Below, one piece after another: positions 1 through 11,590 of a stretch of DNA of 64,000 nucleotides. Source of the DNA: Diphasiastrum complanatum (lineage: Eukaryota; Streptophyta; Lycopodiopsida; Lycopodiales; Lycopodiaceae); assembly GCA_029204225.1 (NCBI GenBank), contig CM055096.1, forward strand, positions 5,622,931 to 5,686,930, given 5' to 3'. The notes under the pieces were generated by a model, which saw nothing but the letters and a program-made list of their open reading frames with translations, did not search any database and was not told the DNA's origin. Made by a program: the position numbers and the translations under genes. Numbering within the stretch: position 1 is the first letter of the stretch; every line of letters begins with the position of its first letter.

Positions 1-980
1 TACATGTAATGAAGGAAAGATCATGATTTGTGTGATTTATGTTGATGACATCATTATGACTAGAAATGATGATGAAGGCATAGGCAAAGTAAAAGTTAAT
101 TTATCCAGTGAGTTCAAGATGGTAGATCTAGGCTTCCTAAAGTTTATACTTGGGATAGAAGTGTCTAGAAGTAGAAATTGTACTTCATAAGTCAACCTAA
201 GTATGCTACTTCCATTCTTGAAAAGTTTGGTATGAAAGATTGTAAGAGGATTGACACCCCTATGGAGCATGTTGTGAAAGCATCTAATGAAGGTGATGAA
301 GCATCCTTTGAGGACATCATCCTCTTTAGAAAGCTTATAGGCTCCCTAATCTATTTAACCATCACTACACCTGACTTAAGTTTTTGTGTAAGCAAGTTGA
401 GTTAAAGTATGCAAGTTCCTTTAGTGCATCATTGGAAAAGTGCCAAGAGAGTGCTTAGATATGTTTCTAGTACTAGATATTTTGGCATACTTTATGAAGG
501 ATCTAACTTGCACTTGAGAGCCTACTCGGATTCAGATTTTGCAGGTGACAAGATGGATAGAAAGTCCATTAGTGCATTTGCATCATTACTTTGTGGAGGA
601 GTAATATCTTGGCTTTCCAAAAAGCAAGATACTATCTCACTATCTTCTTGTGAAGCCGAGTACAAGGCATTGACTTCAACAACTAAAGAGCTCCTATGGC
701 TAAGAAGACTCTTGATGGAGCTGCATGTGCTAAAGGCCGAGGAGATCCCTTACATATATTGTAACAATCAAGCTTCTCAACAAATTGCTTTCAACAAAGC
801 ATATTGAGATAGCTCACCACTAGGGAGAAGGTACAATCCAAGGAGGTGCAACTACATCATGTACCATAATCCGAATGCATAGCTGATATCTTAACCAAGC
901 CATTGTCCAAAGATCCATTTTACAAGTTAAGATATGCTCTTGGAGTTGTAGATAGATGTACATTAGATTTTCCAAGTTAG
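1..980 (+). pseudogene. Copia B pol 3' end: reverse transcriptase C-terminus and RNase H (broken)
   Basis: Remnant of the pol polyprotein of a Ty1/Copia retrotransposon; the element starts before the window. The RT active-site box YVDD is read at 38-49, followed by the LGIEVSR-like and QPKYATSILEKFGM blocks of Copia RT. RNase H follows, with YSDSDFAGD near 521-550 and the SLSSCEAEYKAL block near 640-670. The family-typical tail (ILTKPLSKDPFYKLRYALGVV-like) ends at the TAG at 978-980. The frame is broken by a shift near 177, a TAA at 403-405 and a TGA at 805-807, so no active enzyme is possible. A purine-rich tract (981-990) and an LTR follow directly, confirming the 3' end of the element. Confidence 0.9.
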
Positions 981-990
981 AAGTGAGGAG

Positions 991-1801
991 TGTTGAAAAT
1001 TGTCACTTCTCACTTATCATTTTTTATTGTAAATAAAGATCAATCATGAGTACAATGTTCATGATCTGATTTCACACATGTGGAGCCTATTCCCACGTGT
1101 GAAAGAAAGTACTTTCCATATTTGTGAATATCTACTTTGATTTTGTATCAATCAAGTCAAGTGTGAACATGCTATGACTAGTTTTTAGTCAAGTTGACTA
1201 GTCACCTAGAAGTTAGCTTATCCTTGCATGTGCATGAGTAAATGCTCCCACATGGCAAGTGGATGTTCACACGTGTCTATAGAGCTCTAGAAGTTAAGAG
1301 TTGACCACTTTTCTTAGATCCTATTCTATAGGAAATATTCCTATATTATAGGAGACTAGCTCTTTGGATTTTAGCCATATTCTAGAAGGTCAACTTTGGA
1401 TAAGAATCAAGGATGGATCAAATGGATAGATATGAGTGATGTGGCACTCTTCACACATGTGAAGACCAGTTGGACTGCACTAGACTTGTGGATGTACTTC
1501 ATCCATAAAAGGATCATCATTTTGCTAATGAGATTGATGAGACTTTTGCATTCTACACTTTTGTGAGATTTCTAGTCAATAGAATTGTGATTTTATTGAA
1601 TGATTGCTATCAAGAATCTATGTACATGTTTCAGGTGCAGGTCGTACAGTGGACAATACTCCACACGTTTGAGGCTACTCTCACTTGTTTATGAAGATTT
1701 GATCCATTGCTCTTGCTTAAATCTAAGTGTAGTGAATCTAGATCAAGATTAAAGTGTAGAACTCAAAATTCCATTTCTCCATTTTGTAGATTCAACCAAC
1801 A
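991..1801 (+). repeat. 3' LTR of Copia B
   Basis: Begins TGTTGAAAAT right after the polypurine tract AAGTGAGGAG and ends ATTCAACCAACA, giving TGTTG/CAACA terminal inverted repeats. Length 811 bp. It carries several CACGTG-core palindromes (near 1092 and 1268). The 5' partner LTR lies outside the window, so the 3' boundary rests only on the terminal inverted repeat. Confidence 0.7.
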
Positions 1802-2284
1802 AGACCTGTATCTGAATTCTCTCACAGCTTCAAGCTTGGAAAGCATCAATATGCTAGAAACTATGCACCAGTGCTTTACTTTTTGTCTCTAACCCGTCGT
1901 AAACTCCAAACTCTCAGAAGACTAATCTTCTCCTGAAGCTCTCTTCAACGGCGACACTGTACTATTATGTACACTCCCTGAATTGCTCTGATACCAACTT
2001 AGAATCTACTTCAGACAGGAACACGTATCATGCTACACAGTAACACAAACAAAAAAACACTCTCTACAACAAGCTCACATAGCAACTGTATTTCTCAAAA
2101 CGAAATTACATTGTACATATATCTTCACTAAGACAACCCATGCATGATCTAGGTTGCCATTGACGGGACGCGTGTCCCATCAACTCGCCTCGTCGTGAGG
2201 CCAACTGATCCTTATCCACTTCTAGGACCCACTGTATAGTAATACAATAGTTCTACTTTAATTCTAACTAGATCATCATCTAAT
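1802..2284 (-). mobile_element. Minus-strand Copia fragment: leader, Met-tRNA primer site and LTR piece
   Basis: The complement of the primer binding site TGGTATCAGAGC lies at 1985-1996, so minus-strand retroelement leader lies to its left (1802-1984) and its LTR to its right. The LTR part contains CCCATGCATGATCTAGG and a GACGGGACGCGTGTCCC stretch that align loosely with the inverted LTR pair at 19165-20061 and 37461-38341, so this is probably a diverged member of the same group. No coding sequence remains. The junction with the A1 RNase H near 2285 is not flanked by a recognisable target duplication. Confidence 0.6.
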
Positions 2285-2785
2285 CTTTTTGGATTTTTAG
2301 ATTCAGACTATGCTGGAGATGTAATGGATAATAAAACCATCAATGTTCATTGTATTTTCATAGGTAATGGAGCTATATCATGGATGTTGAAGAAACAAGC
2401 CACTATCTCATTATCATCTAGTGAGGCCGAGTACAAAGCAGTTACACATTGCACAAAGGAGATGGTATGGATCAAGAGAATGATCAAAGATCTTCACTTG
2501 CTGGATTTTTTAGAGAGCCCAATCATATCTTATGACAATCAATCAGCCCAAAGGTTGGCAACCAATCCTATCCTTCATGCTAGGAGCAAGCATATTGAGG
2601 TGCAATATCATTTTGTGAGGGAGCAAGTCATTGGAAAGGAGGTAGAGCTTCGACATGTGGCCTCAAGGAAATGTGTGGCGGATATTTTCACCAAATCATT
2701 GGGAAAGGACTTGTTCATGAAGCATAGGACTTCACTTGGAGTGTTATTAAAGTCTATGCTAAAACTAGTTGAAGAGAGAGTGTGA
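2285..2785 (+). pseudogene. Copia A1 RNase H, 3' end of pol
   Basis: The open frame reads LFGFLDSDYAGDVMDNKT, then ISWMLKKQATISLSSSEAEYKAVTH, then the KHIEVQYHFVREQV and HVASRKCVADIFTKSLGKDLF blocks. These are the Copia RNase H core with its DSDYAGD aspartate and SEAEY glutamate, and the normal pol C-terminus. It stops with KLVEERV and a TGA at 2783-2785 that lies just inside the LTR. The frame is uninterrupted, but everything upstream (RT, integrase) is missing. The tail matches the last residues of the unrelated A2 protein, which links A1 and A2. The missing 5' part of such an element is seen at 57821-60827. Confidence 0.9.
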
Positions 2786-3426
2786 AAGATTCAACTAGTA
2801 TGATCATATTTGTTATATTTCCATATTTGACAAATTGAGATCAACTTTGTTTTAGGCTTAGAGTTTGACTTTTCAAAGTTCATTAGTCTAAATTTCATTC
2901 GAATAAACACTTTTTGAAAGTGTGGAAAAGTTAGAAGTCGAGTTTGAGTAGATTCAAATTTGAATGTTGGGTACTTTGAATCTAGACCCAAAAATAGTAG
3001 GGTTAGCATTTCGGTGGGAAAGCCAAGTGGTCAAATAGGGTTTGGACCTGTTATAAAAGGATGTAACTCATGGAGAGACATATCTTCTCTCTTATCTATC
3101 TCATTTCATGCTTATACATGGTTATCTTGGGTTCTACTATCCATTGGTGCACTATACTTGTGAATGCTTGCAATTCTATGTGTAGAATGATCTGTATTTG
3201 TTATTTTTGGATCCACACATGTGAAATACATTAGCTTGCTGGTTTTGTACGGATAGCAACAATACTTTTTCATTTGATTCATAATTGATCAAGTTCTATT
3301 AGAGTCTGAATCTCATTTTGTGTGTAGATGCTGATTTTTCTACATTGGTTACATTGGTAGAGTAGCTTCTTTTGTAATCCAAGATCTTTTGTGGATTGGA
3401 TCCTCAATGACCTGAAATCCTTCACA
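2781..3426 (+). repeat. 3' LTR of Copia A1
   Basis: 646 bp, starting TGTGAAAGAT after the purine tract GAAGAGAGAG and ending ATCCTTCACA, so the terminal inverted repeats are nearly perfect. A TATA-like TATAAAAG lies at 3052-3059. It belongs to the TGTGAAAGATTCAACTAG subfamily also seen at 57821-58520 and, truncated, at 60828-61288. The five bases after it (AACAA, 3427-3431) equal the five bases before the LTR at 57821. Confidence 0.85.
3052..3059 (+). promoter_or_regulatory. TATA box of the A1 LTR
   Basis: TATAAAAG sits mid-LTR, the position expected of the LTR core promoter. The same box occurs at the matching place in the A2 LTRs. In the A1 LTR at 57821-58520 the corresponding sequence is TATAGAAG. 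Confidence 0.5.
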
Positions 3427-3763
3427 AACAAGACATGTAACACGGGGCATATTACAAGATGGCTACTTTTATTAACCAAATTTGATTTTCATATTGTGGT
3501 TTGAAAGGGTAAACAACATTATCTTGCCAACTGTGTCTCAAGGATTGAATCAGCACCAATTAACACTGAAGTGGATGATGAACTATCAGATGCTGCATTG
3601 TTTTATGTTGAAGCAACCTGAGTGGGTAGCAGATATTGTTGAATATCTGATGCTAGGCCAACCTAATGATTCATTGACAAAAGTACAAAAGAAACAATTG
3701 ATTCTTAAGGCACAACCTTATCAACTGATTGTTGGGGACTGTTGTATCGCCGAGGAATGGATG
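3427..3763 (+). pseudogene. Gypsy (G1-like) RNase H end and integrase start, broken
   Basis: Frame-shifted translation gives LVNKTCNTGHITRWLLLL, then TKFDFHIVV and KGKQHYLANCVSRIES. This is the usual end of Ty3/Gypsy RNase H and the linker before integrase. Next comes WVADIVEYLMLGQPN and QKKQLILKAQPYQL, leading to LYRRGMD at the insertion point. The frame then resumes at 5929 (DILRRCV), so a single integrase was split by the 3764-5928 insertion. The left edge abuts the A1 LTR. The preceding Gypsy residues are found at 57499-57820, on the far side of the window. Confidence 0.85.
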
Positions 3764-5928
3764 TGTGAACTCGAGGTGTGAGGGCCTGTCCTAAGTGCTG
3801 AAAGGCCAAAAGAACAAATTGGCTCTTCATTCACATAAAGCTAGTCTCATATCAACTTAATGAAAATCAACTAAGATTTTAAATCAAAACTCAAAAAAAA
3901 CATTTCATCACAAAGATTCATTCACATAATAGTGGAAGCATTGAGGGGTCAAGATGGGGACCCCCCCCCAAAGGATTTTTTTCTTATCATTATGCGAATC
4001 CAATTGGCCAATGCCAATTACATATACAATGGATTCCACTAGGGTCTCAGATGTAGGAACATCAACTTAACATAGTCTTAATTCATATTCATAGATCTTA
4101 ATTCCATACCTAGTTTAACAAAAGCATAAACATCTCTTCATCAGTCTCAATCTTTCCGACATGCAATCATGTTGGATCTTAGATTCTTGTCATGTGATCC
4201 CAATGGATCTTAGATTCTTTACATGCAATCATAAGGGTTCATAGATTCTTGACATGCAACTGTCATGAAGTGACATGCATGGCCTTTCAGGAATGCATGG
4301 AGTGACATGCAAGCTTCAATACTGACATGCAAGCTTTAAAACTGACATGCGAGCTCTAGATCTGACATGCATGGGCAATAGACCACTGGTGCTAAGACAT
4401 GCAAGCTTCCAAACTAACATGCAAGCTTCCAAACTGACATGCAGGCTCTAGATCTGACATGCAAAGACAATAGGCCACTGATGCTATGACATGCAAGCTT
4501 CCAAACTGACATGCAAGCTCTACATTTGACATGCATAGACAATTGGCCACAGATACTATGACATGCAAGCTCTACATCTGACATGCATAGACAATTGGTC
4601 ATAGATACTATGACATGCAAGAGTACTGATCAGCCATTCTAACATATGGGTAACAGTTTCAAGAGCATACCATAGTTTTGAGAGAAGGTGAAAGTGAGAG
4701 AGGGAGAGAGAGTGTGTGTGTTTGTGTGGTGATCTGAGAGTGAGATAGAAATCTGAGGGTCTGAGCTCCAAATAATCTTGCAATCACAAAAATGACATAG
4801 TCTCCTTGAGGTGATGCCTCAATCCTCTTCTCCAGAGCACTTGTACACAACAAACAATAAAATGGCAGAGTCTGGATGCATTATCCCTTCATCCCCTTGG
4901 TATAGGGGCGCATTTCCACTTATATAGAGAGTGTCAAAAGTGAGTGAGGTGTCAAGTTCGAGTGTATGAGGTTGTGAGGGAGACTCCAATTGGACTTAGG
5001 GAGAAGTGGAGTGCATGGATGAGGTGTTTTAGTTAGGGAGGGTGAATGGGTGATGTGTACTAGCTTGGGAGAGTTATTTTGGTGATTTGGCCATGAAGTG
5101 AGAGTGTAGGAGGGCGTCCCATTCTAGGTGTCCATTAGCCTAGAATGCATGAAGGAAGGTAGGTGGGAGGTAGGTGGTACAAGGTTCAAACTTGACTTTT
5201 AATTACATACAATTTTACATGATTACAACTTGGGAATTCACCAAGTGCAATCTTCCTATGGAAGAGCCAAGGTATATGTCCATCTTGTTTTTGCATAATA
5301 TCCATCAGTTCCTAGGCCCTTTTTTGTAGAGGTTGCCCATCCTGAGTCATGGTCATTGACACTTATTTTCTAGAGGTTGCCCATCCTCAATCATGGTGGA
5401 ACAAGTCACTAGGGTGATCAGACCCTAAGCCTTGTCCTGTTCTTTATAGACTCCTCTGAGCCTTCATTATAGACTTATAAATAAGCCTTCTTCATAGACT
5501 CTACTGAGCCTTCATTATAGACTTTGTCAAAAGCCTTCTTGTTTACTGTCTGTAAGCTTAAAAAGCTTCTTGTTTCGATTTTTGTTCTTCTGGCACTTTC
5601 TCGAGTACTTGCATATACCCTCAAACAGATATCAGTCCTTAAGCCCATAGAGCTTCTTATTCTTGTTCAGATTTTTTAGGTATGTCATGTGTACTTGCAC
5701 ACCCCTTGAAAGAAAGGCCAGCATTCATAATACCATCAAACATGGTTCATCGAAGTTTCTTAGTTCTACAGGTGTCAATGTCTATTACTCAATTCATTAA
5801 AGCAATAAATTCATACAATATTCTAAAAGAATACTGATCATTGATAATTCTATATCATCAAAATCTATCTGGGTTGGAAGCTGGGAAAGTCTTTATTTCT
5901 AAGGAGCAATTTGTCTCTGCAAATTACA
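3764..5928. mobile_element. Probable solo LTR (2165 bp) with perfect TSD GGATG
   Basis: This block starts TGTGAACTCG, ends AAATTACA and is flanked by GGATG on both sides (3759-3763 and 5929-5933). It splits the Gypsy integrase frame precisely. TG...CA ends plus a 5-bp duplication fit an LTR retroelement. No primer site, gag or pol was found inside, so a solo LTR of a long-LTR family is the simplest reading, with a non-coding (LARD-like) element as the alternative. It contains a C9 homopolymer near 3961-3969 and a minisatellite at 4260-4620. Which strand is sense is unknown. Confidence 0.65.
4260..4620. repeat. Minisatellite of GACATGCAAGCT-type units
   Basis: Imperfect tandem copies of a roughly 20-bp unit (TGACATGCAAGCTTCCAAAC and variants) are organised into higher-order units of about 50-60 bp containing GACAATTGGCCAC. 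The array is embedded in the probable solo LTR. Short open frames across it are repeat artefacts. Confidence 0.75.
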
Positions 5929-6228
5929 GGATGATATTTTGCGAAGATGTGTTTGCTGCATGCAGTACTTGACTTATAATGTTTTCCCATGATGGAATGG
6001 GCAGAGGATATTTTTCAACAAATATCAATGTTCGCAAAATTTTACAATCAGGGTGTTGGTGGCCTACACTTCATGAATATACAGAAAATTATATTCAGTC
6101 ATGTGATTTTTGTCAATGAGCACATCATCCTACACGATAGAATTATGAACCTTTACATCTGGTTTTATCGCAAGCACCATTCGAGAAATGGGGCCTTGAC
6201 TATGTGGGTCCTATTCATCCCACGACAA
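5929..6228 (+). pseudogene. Gypsy integrase zinc-binding domain (continuation)
   Basis: This continues the integrase from 3763: DILRRCV, a shifted block HDGMGRGYFSTNI, then VRKILQSGCWWPTLHEY, ENYIQSCDFCQ and LSQAPFEKWGLDYVGPIHP. These are the HHCC finger and the entry to the catalytic core of Ty3/Gypsy integrase. Stops and frameshifts are present. It ends where the A2 copy I LTR begins. The core resumes at 11416 (KWVEAKAV), with a short stretch of the expected coding sequence missing. Confidence 0.85.
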
Positions 6229-6592
6229 GAAGAACCCAAAGAGAGCCATGTAAAATGATGAAATGAGAGAGAGAGAAGAGAGAAGATGTGTCTCTCCATG
6301 AGTTACATTCTTTTATAGAGAGTCCAAATCCTATTTGGCCACTTGGCTTTCCCTCCAAAATGTAAACCCTACTATTTTTGGATCTAGATTTAATGTACCC
6401 AAAGTTCAAATTTGAATCTCTCTCAAACTTGACTACCAACTTTCCCACACTTTCAAAAAGTGTTTATTGAATGTATTTTAAACTAATATAACTTGGAAAA
6501 GTTTATCTCTAAATCTAAAATGAGTTTTGGCCTCAATTGACAATTTACCAAAATATGACTAAACTAGACTAAACTAGTTGAAATCTTTCACA
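6229..6592 (-). repeat. Truncated 3' LTR of A2 copy I
   Basis: Matches the first part (U3 and TATA region) of the A2 LTR. The element-proximal end is TTTCACA at 6592. Its outer part is deleted and the break joins Gypsy integrase sequence at about 6229, where both sides read AGAACCCAAAG-like sequence, suggesting a microhomology deletion. Confidence 0.75.
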
Positions 6593-8820
6593 CTCCATCT
6601 TCAACTAGGTTTGGCATAGTTTTAACCATTATACTTTGATCCAACTTTAGAATGATATCCATGCTAAATATAGATCTCCTTTCTAAGATTCTAAAGTAGT
6701 TTCCATAATTGATATAGAGAATAGTGTCCAAATTGGATGCTTCACTATTTCTTACATCAATTTTACACATCAAGATATAACTAGAACATGAAGAACCAAA
6801 TAGAATGTGAATGAAATGATTCCTCCATATTTCAAACTTTGAACAATCTGGAAAATTACAGCAACCAAACAATAAATGTGAGTGATGACCATTTGCTTGC
6901 TTGTCTCCTTAACTTTGTCCTTTCTTGATATGTCTCCACCATAAAACTCCATGAATGAGCCTCCATCTCCATCTTGCCACAAGAAACCATCAAACCTTGG
7001 AAATCCATGAGTAGGTGAGTACATCAATGATGCACATCTAGTACCACATGATTCCATAAACAAGTAGGTTGCATGGGTCCATCTTCAAGATCTACTTGAT
7101 ACAAGAAAATGACTATGAATTCACCAAAAATTGACAATCTCCAAGTATTGGCACCAAGTAGCTCAACATTTGAGAACTTAGGCATGGATGAGTGACATAA
7201 TGAACCTCCAATAGCTTTATTTCCATCAGTAAAACCATCCAAGAATTCTAGTACAACTCCAACAATAAGATATTGCAAGACAATGTAGCTAGTTTATCCA
7301 TATCTTGACAATTTGCACACATCCACATGAAATAGCTCAAACATGACATAGAACAAGTAAAGTAAACTTGAAAAACACATCATTGCTGTCCTTTGACCTT
7401 ACTTGAGTCTTCAATAAGCTGCAAAAACATATCCATAACATCTTTGCCAATTACCTCTCCTTTGATGCTCTTAACTAGCTCCAAATTGCCACCTTTCCTT
7501 TTGTGTTGTTGACGCTCTTTGAGACCAACCTCTTGCTCTTGATCTTGACTATCAAAGTAATTGGACAAACGTTGTTTTCTAGATCCATTACTTGCTTTTC
7601 TAGTATTGAAACTTTGAGAACCAATATCCACTTGCATAGCATCATCTACACAAGAGGCTTCTCCAAAACATCCGAGTAAAAGAAAGTGAGTCGCTTCCAC
7701 TTGCTTACCTTTGTCTTGATCATCAAAGATATGAATATCTTCAGACCTGAACCTCTGGAAATACTCCCTCTCAAACATATGATCTAGATCCAACAAGATC
7801 TCGTCAATTCTTGATCTCGAATTTCCACAAAGGTTAGTGAAATCAATGTCATTGGTGGCACCATCATAAATCAAAAGATAGATTCCAAACTTTCCATCCA
7901 ACATGAAGTAGAGTAGGTGAAGATGAGTATCAAACCTAGTAAATCCAGCCTTCTTGAGTCCATAGAAAACCTCAATAAGCTCACCAATGAGATCTCCCTT
8001 TCCTTGAAAAAATTGCCTTTCAATTTGCTCCATGTAGTCTTTTCCAACCAACCTTTTGTCATCTTCATCATGAGTGATCAATTCACAATGATAGAATCAT
8101 TTGAGTTGATGAAGAGATCTAAGATCCATGACTTGGATATTTCCAAGAACCAATCCTTAATTGCTCTTTCCTTCATAAGACTCCCTCTTAATGATTGCAT
8201 CATAAGAAGTAGAAACGTCAAAGACATTAGAAGCCATGAAAAAAATGATTAGTACCTTCAACATAAGGATGATTGAAGTACTCTCTTTTTTCAACAAGAA
8301 CTTCTACTCAATGATTTATGTACTGACTCATATGATAAAGATTCTTCCTCACTATCATTCACAATGACATCATTCAAAATACACTCTACTTTGAACTCTT
8401 CACATACTTCTCTTCTTCTTGACTTGTGACTATCTCCCTCACCAAGTCTCTTGATAAAACCATTTGATCTACTCTCTTAATGAAGACATGTGACTCCACT
8501 TGCTGCAAAAATGACTTTATTGGACTCATCACAAAAGGGTGTCAAAGAACCATCTCCTTCATGCAAGCACCTAGCAACATCTTTTTTCATATGATCAAAG
8601 AAATCATTAGCAACAACTTTTTCCAAGGAAGAACCTTCATCTCCATTGATGAAGTTAGCTCGTTCCTTATCTTTTGCATGCTTGCACTTGCCATGAAGAA
8701 CCATTGAAACACCATCATTATCCTCAAGACTAGCCAAGTTAGCACAAAGATGAACATCTCCAAGAAGCATATTAGATCTTGACCTAGATCTAGCATGAGG
8801 AAGCTTTTTAGACTTTGCAT
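6588..8820 (-). pseudogene. A2 unknown module, decayed copy
   Basis: Fragments in several frames match the C-terminal 700 residues of the intact A2 protein (23144-26707). Examples are KRLVGKDYMEQIERQFF, FDTHLHLLYFMLDGKFGIYLL and EREYFQRFRSEDIHIF within 7380-8081, and RNSEASNLDTILYINY near 6690-6760. Multiple frameshifts and stops interrupt it. No similarity to integrase, RT or RNase H is visible. Order and spacing follow the intact copy, so it is the same module and not a new capture. Confidence 0.8.
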
Positions 8821-10160
8821 AAGATCCACCAATCTTATGGATGCTAAAAAGAAACTTTGGAAAGTTGAGACCAATCTATGGAAAGTTGAGACCAATTTCC
8901 TTTTCCATTCCATCCTTTTTGTTAGCCATAACAAAAGCATCAAGCTTGAAAAGTCTACCTTGTCTAAGATTTGTTCTTTTGTAATGAAACAAGCATCACC
9001 ACCAAACTTTACCATGTATCCTTTCTCTATCATTCGACCAACACTTAGCAAATTTTTTGAAAGTGAAGGAATATAAAAAACACCATCAAGTCTTGCTTTC
9101 CTATTAGTAGGAAGACAAATAGGAGTTGAACAAATACCTTCAATCACACACGTGCCACCATTTGGCCATGTGAATTGCTTTCTTGACTCCATCATAAGTG
9201 ACCAAAGAAGTAAAGAACTCCTCGTGACTAGTGTGTGAACTAGCTCCACTATCAATCGACCATGAATCTTTGTCACCTTCACTTGATATTGGACTTGAAG
9301 AACACATCAAAAGAGAATCACCATCACCTAGATCCTCATCATTAGTAGTAAAGTTGATTTGCTTGCTACCTTCATCTCTTTGCTTCTTCAAACATTCATT
9401 TGCAAAATGTCCTTTGATTCCACAATAAAAGCATATAAACTTAGACTTATCTTTCTTTTTGCCAAAAGAAGAAGTCTCACCTTGATCTTGCCCTTTAGAC
9501 CACTTGCCTTTGCCTTTGCCCTTGAACTTGCCCTTGAACATAGCATCCTCTTCATATTGAGATGTTGATGTAGATCCACCTCCTCTTGATTGAAGCCTAT
9601 ACTCCTCATTTACCAAGATATCTTGCAAATCCATAATAATTGACAAGGTCTTCTGAATAGCAAAACTTTGAACAAGATTAGCATGATCATCCAACAAGCC
9701 ATTACGTATAGCTTGAACAAGTTTTACCTCCTTAATGCTTTCATCAATACATGCTAACTCATCATTGAATGCTTTAACCCTCAAAACAAAAGCATGAATA
9801 CTCTCTTTCTTATTCTGCAGACTTTGAAAGATTTTCCTCCTAAGAGCAAGAACTCTTAATGTAGACTTGGATTCATAAAGCTTCATCAAAGCTTTCCAAG
9901 CCTCCAAAGATGATGTGCACTTACCAATCTCCTTGAGAAGTTCATTGGGAACATTCATCTTGATCATGTGTAGAGCTTTCTTTGCTCTCTTGTCATACCT
10001 CACTTGATCTTGAGGTGCTTGAGGTCTCCTCCAAACCTGCAACAATATCCATCAACTCATTTATCTCCAATAAGGACTCCATCCTCACCTTCCAAGTAGA
10101 ATAGTTGATTGAGGTAAGCCTATCATTGCTCTCCAACATAAATCCACCACTTGTAGCCAT
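8821..10160 (-). pseudogene. A2 gag-protease, frameshifted copy
   Basis: The start codon at 10160 (MATSGGFMLESNDRL) matches the intact copy. A 2-base deletion near 10040 shifts the frame, after which a 300-codon frame continues to 9140. It contains the gag core, the CFYCGIKGHFANEC zinc knuckle and the protease box, here SIDSGASSH in place of WWIDSGASSH. Residues corresponding to NRKARLDGVFYIPSLSKNLLSVG follow in another frame (about 9010-9130). Gag would package RNA and protease would cleave the polyprotein, but this copy is not functional. Confidence 0.85.
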
Positions 10161-10750
10161 GTTGAAGTGACCTGATCTTCTCTTTCAACCTGTTCCAATG
10201 CACAAAGCACTCTCTTGAATGACAAAAAATGAACTCAAGAAGAAATCACAAAGATATGGAACCTCTCAAATCTCTTCTAGCACTTCTAACTAGAAAATCA
10301 ACACATAGAATAGTGAGATCTTGATCAACCTATGATCTATCCTCAATCTAATGATTCTTGCCACTTCCTAAGATTGAAACACACTCAAATGAAGTTCAGT
10401 GACCTCACAAACTAGAGATCCAATCAAAATTAGGGTTTTGACAAAATCACAAAAAATTGAATATCTCAAATTCTACATGCAATTTCTAGAAACTTGGTAT
10501 ATCTTCTTGTAGACTCCAATGAGACCTTCCTAATGAACCAAAAATCATCTAATTCCAGTAAGCCAAGTGGGAAATCGAAATTGATCAAGTATATAACCCT
10601 ATATTGAGTTTTGAGCTACAAAAGATCAATTCTACACATGCAAAAATGCTGATTTTTGAGTAGAGATCAATCTAGCATGCTCTAGCATTGGTAACTCCTC
10701 CAAAATCCTTGCTAAAGATGGCTGATCCTTTCATAACCTGAAATACAATA

Positions 10751-10762
10751 GCTCTGATACCA
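10751..10762 (-). other. Primer binding site, A2 copy I
   Basis: Reads TGGTATCAGAGC on the minus strand, complementary to the 3' end of plant initiator Met-tRNA, immediately inside the 5' LTR. Confidence 0.9.
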
Positions 10763-11415
10763 TGTGAAGGATTTCAGATCATTCAAGATCCAATCCATGT
10801 CCCTAATCTTTGGTTACAATAAGGAGCAAACCAACAATCCTGCCAATGTAGAAAAATCAGCATCTACATACAAGATGAGATGCAAACTCTAAGAGATATT
10901 GATCAAACATGAACCAAAACATAAAATATAATTGTTTTTTGTACAATTATAGTACCCTACTGTATTTCACATGTGTCAAACCAAAAATAACAACAAATGA
11001 TCATTATACACACAAGATTGCAAGATATCATCAAGAGAGTGCACCAATGAGTAGTAGAACCCAAAGAGAACCATGTATAACGATGAAATGAGAGAGACAA
11101 GAGAGACGATGTGTCTCTCCACGAGTTACATCCTTTTATAGAGTGTTTAAATCCTATTTGGCCCCTTGGCTTTCTCTCCAAAATGTAAACCCTACTATTT
11201 ATGGGTCTAGATTCAATGTACCCAAAGTTCAAATTTGAATCTCTCTCAAACTCGACTACCAACTTTCTCACACTTTCAAAATGTATTTATTGAATGTATT
11301 TTAAATTAATATAACTTTAAAAAGTTTATCTATAAGTTTAAAATGAGTTTTGTCCTCAATTGACAATTTACCAAAATATGACTAAACTAGACTAAACTAG
11401 TTGAAATCTCTCACA
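10763..11415 (-). repeat. 5' LTR of A2 copy I
   Basis: 653 bp. The outer end reads TGTGAGAGATTTCAACTAG on the minus strand and the inner end GAAATCCTTCACA, next to the primer site. A TATA-like TATAAAAG lies on the minus strand near 11131-11140. Confidence 0.9.
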
Positions 11416-11590
11416 CCAAGTGGGTTGAAGCAAAAGCAGTTTGAGTTGCAGATGCAATATCAATGGCTAAGTTGCTTTATGAACATATTATTATTAGGTT
11501 TGGATGTCGTATTGAGATCGTAAGTGATTGCGGCACATCTACAAACAAGTGTGCAAGATTGATGGCGAATAGACTCCTGCGAAAAAATTA
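11416..11590 (+). pseudogene. Gypsy integrase core fragment (continuation after A2 copy I)
   Basis: Reads KWVEAKAV, then VADAISMAKLLYEHIIIRFG and EIVSDCGT, the Ty3/Gypsy integrase catalytic core around its second aspartate; the usual R after SD is C here. One in-frame stop is present. It begins at CCAAG directly after the A2 LTR, so it is the other side of the same Gypsy gene seen at 5929-6228. Confidence 0.8.

Larger units (their letters stand above)
6229..11415 (-). mobile_element. Copia A2 copy I (minus): RT-less element with unknown module
   Basis: Full-structure non-autonomous Copia read right to left: 5' LTR 10763-11415, primer site 10751-10762, leader, gag-protease 8821-10160, unknown module 6588-8820, truncated 3' LTR 6229-6592. 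It is inserted in the G1-like integrase. The right flank is CCAAG (the Gypsy frame resumes there), while the left LTR end and a little Gypsy sequence have been deleted. No RT, RNase H or integrase catalytic motif was found in any frame. This is the most decayed of the three A2 copies. Confidence 0.85.

Noticed and set aside
4260-4620. CRISPR-like appearance of spaced short repeats
   Set aside because: Units are imperfect, variable and contiguous, without unique spacers, and lie within a plant retroelement context; it is a minisatellite.
5989-6258. 89-codon frame as an independent gene
   Set aside because: It is a wrong-frame reading of the Gypsy integrase finger; the integrase frame gives clear conserved residues.
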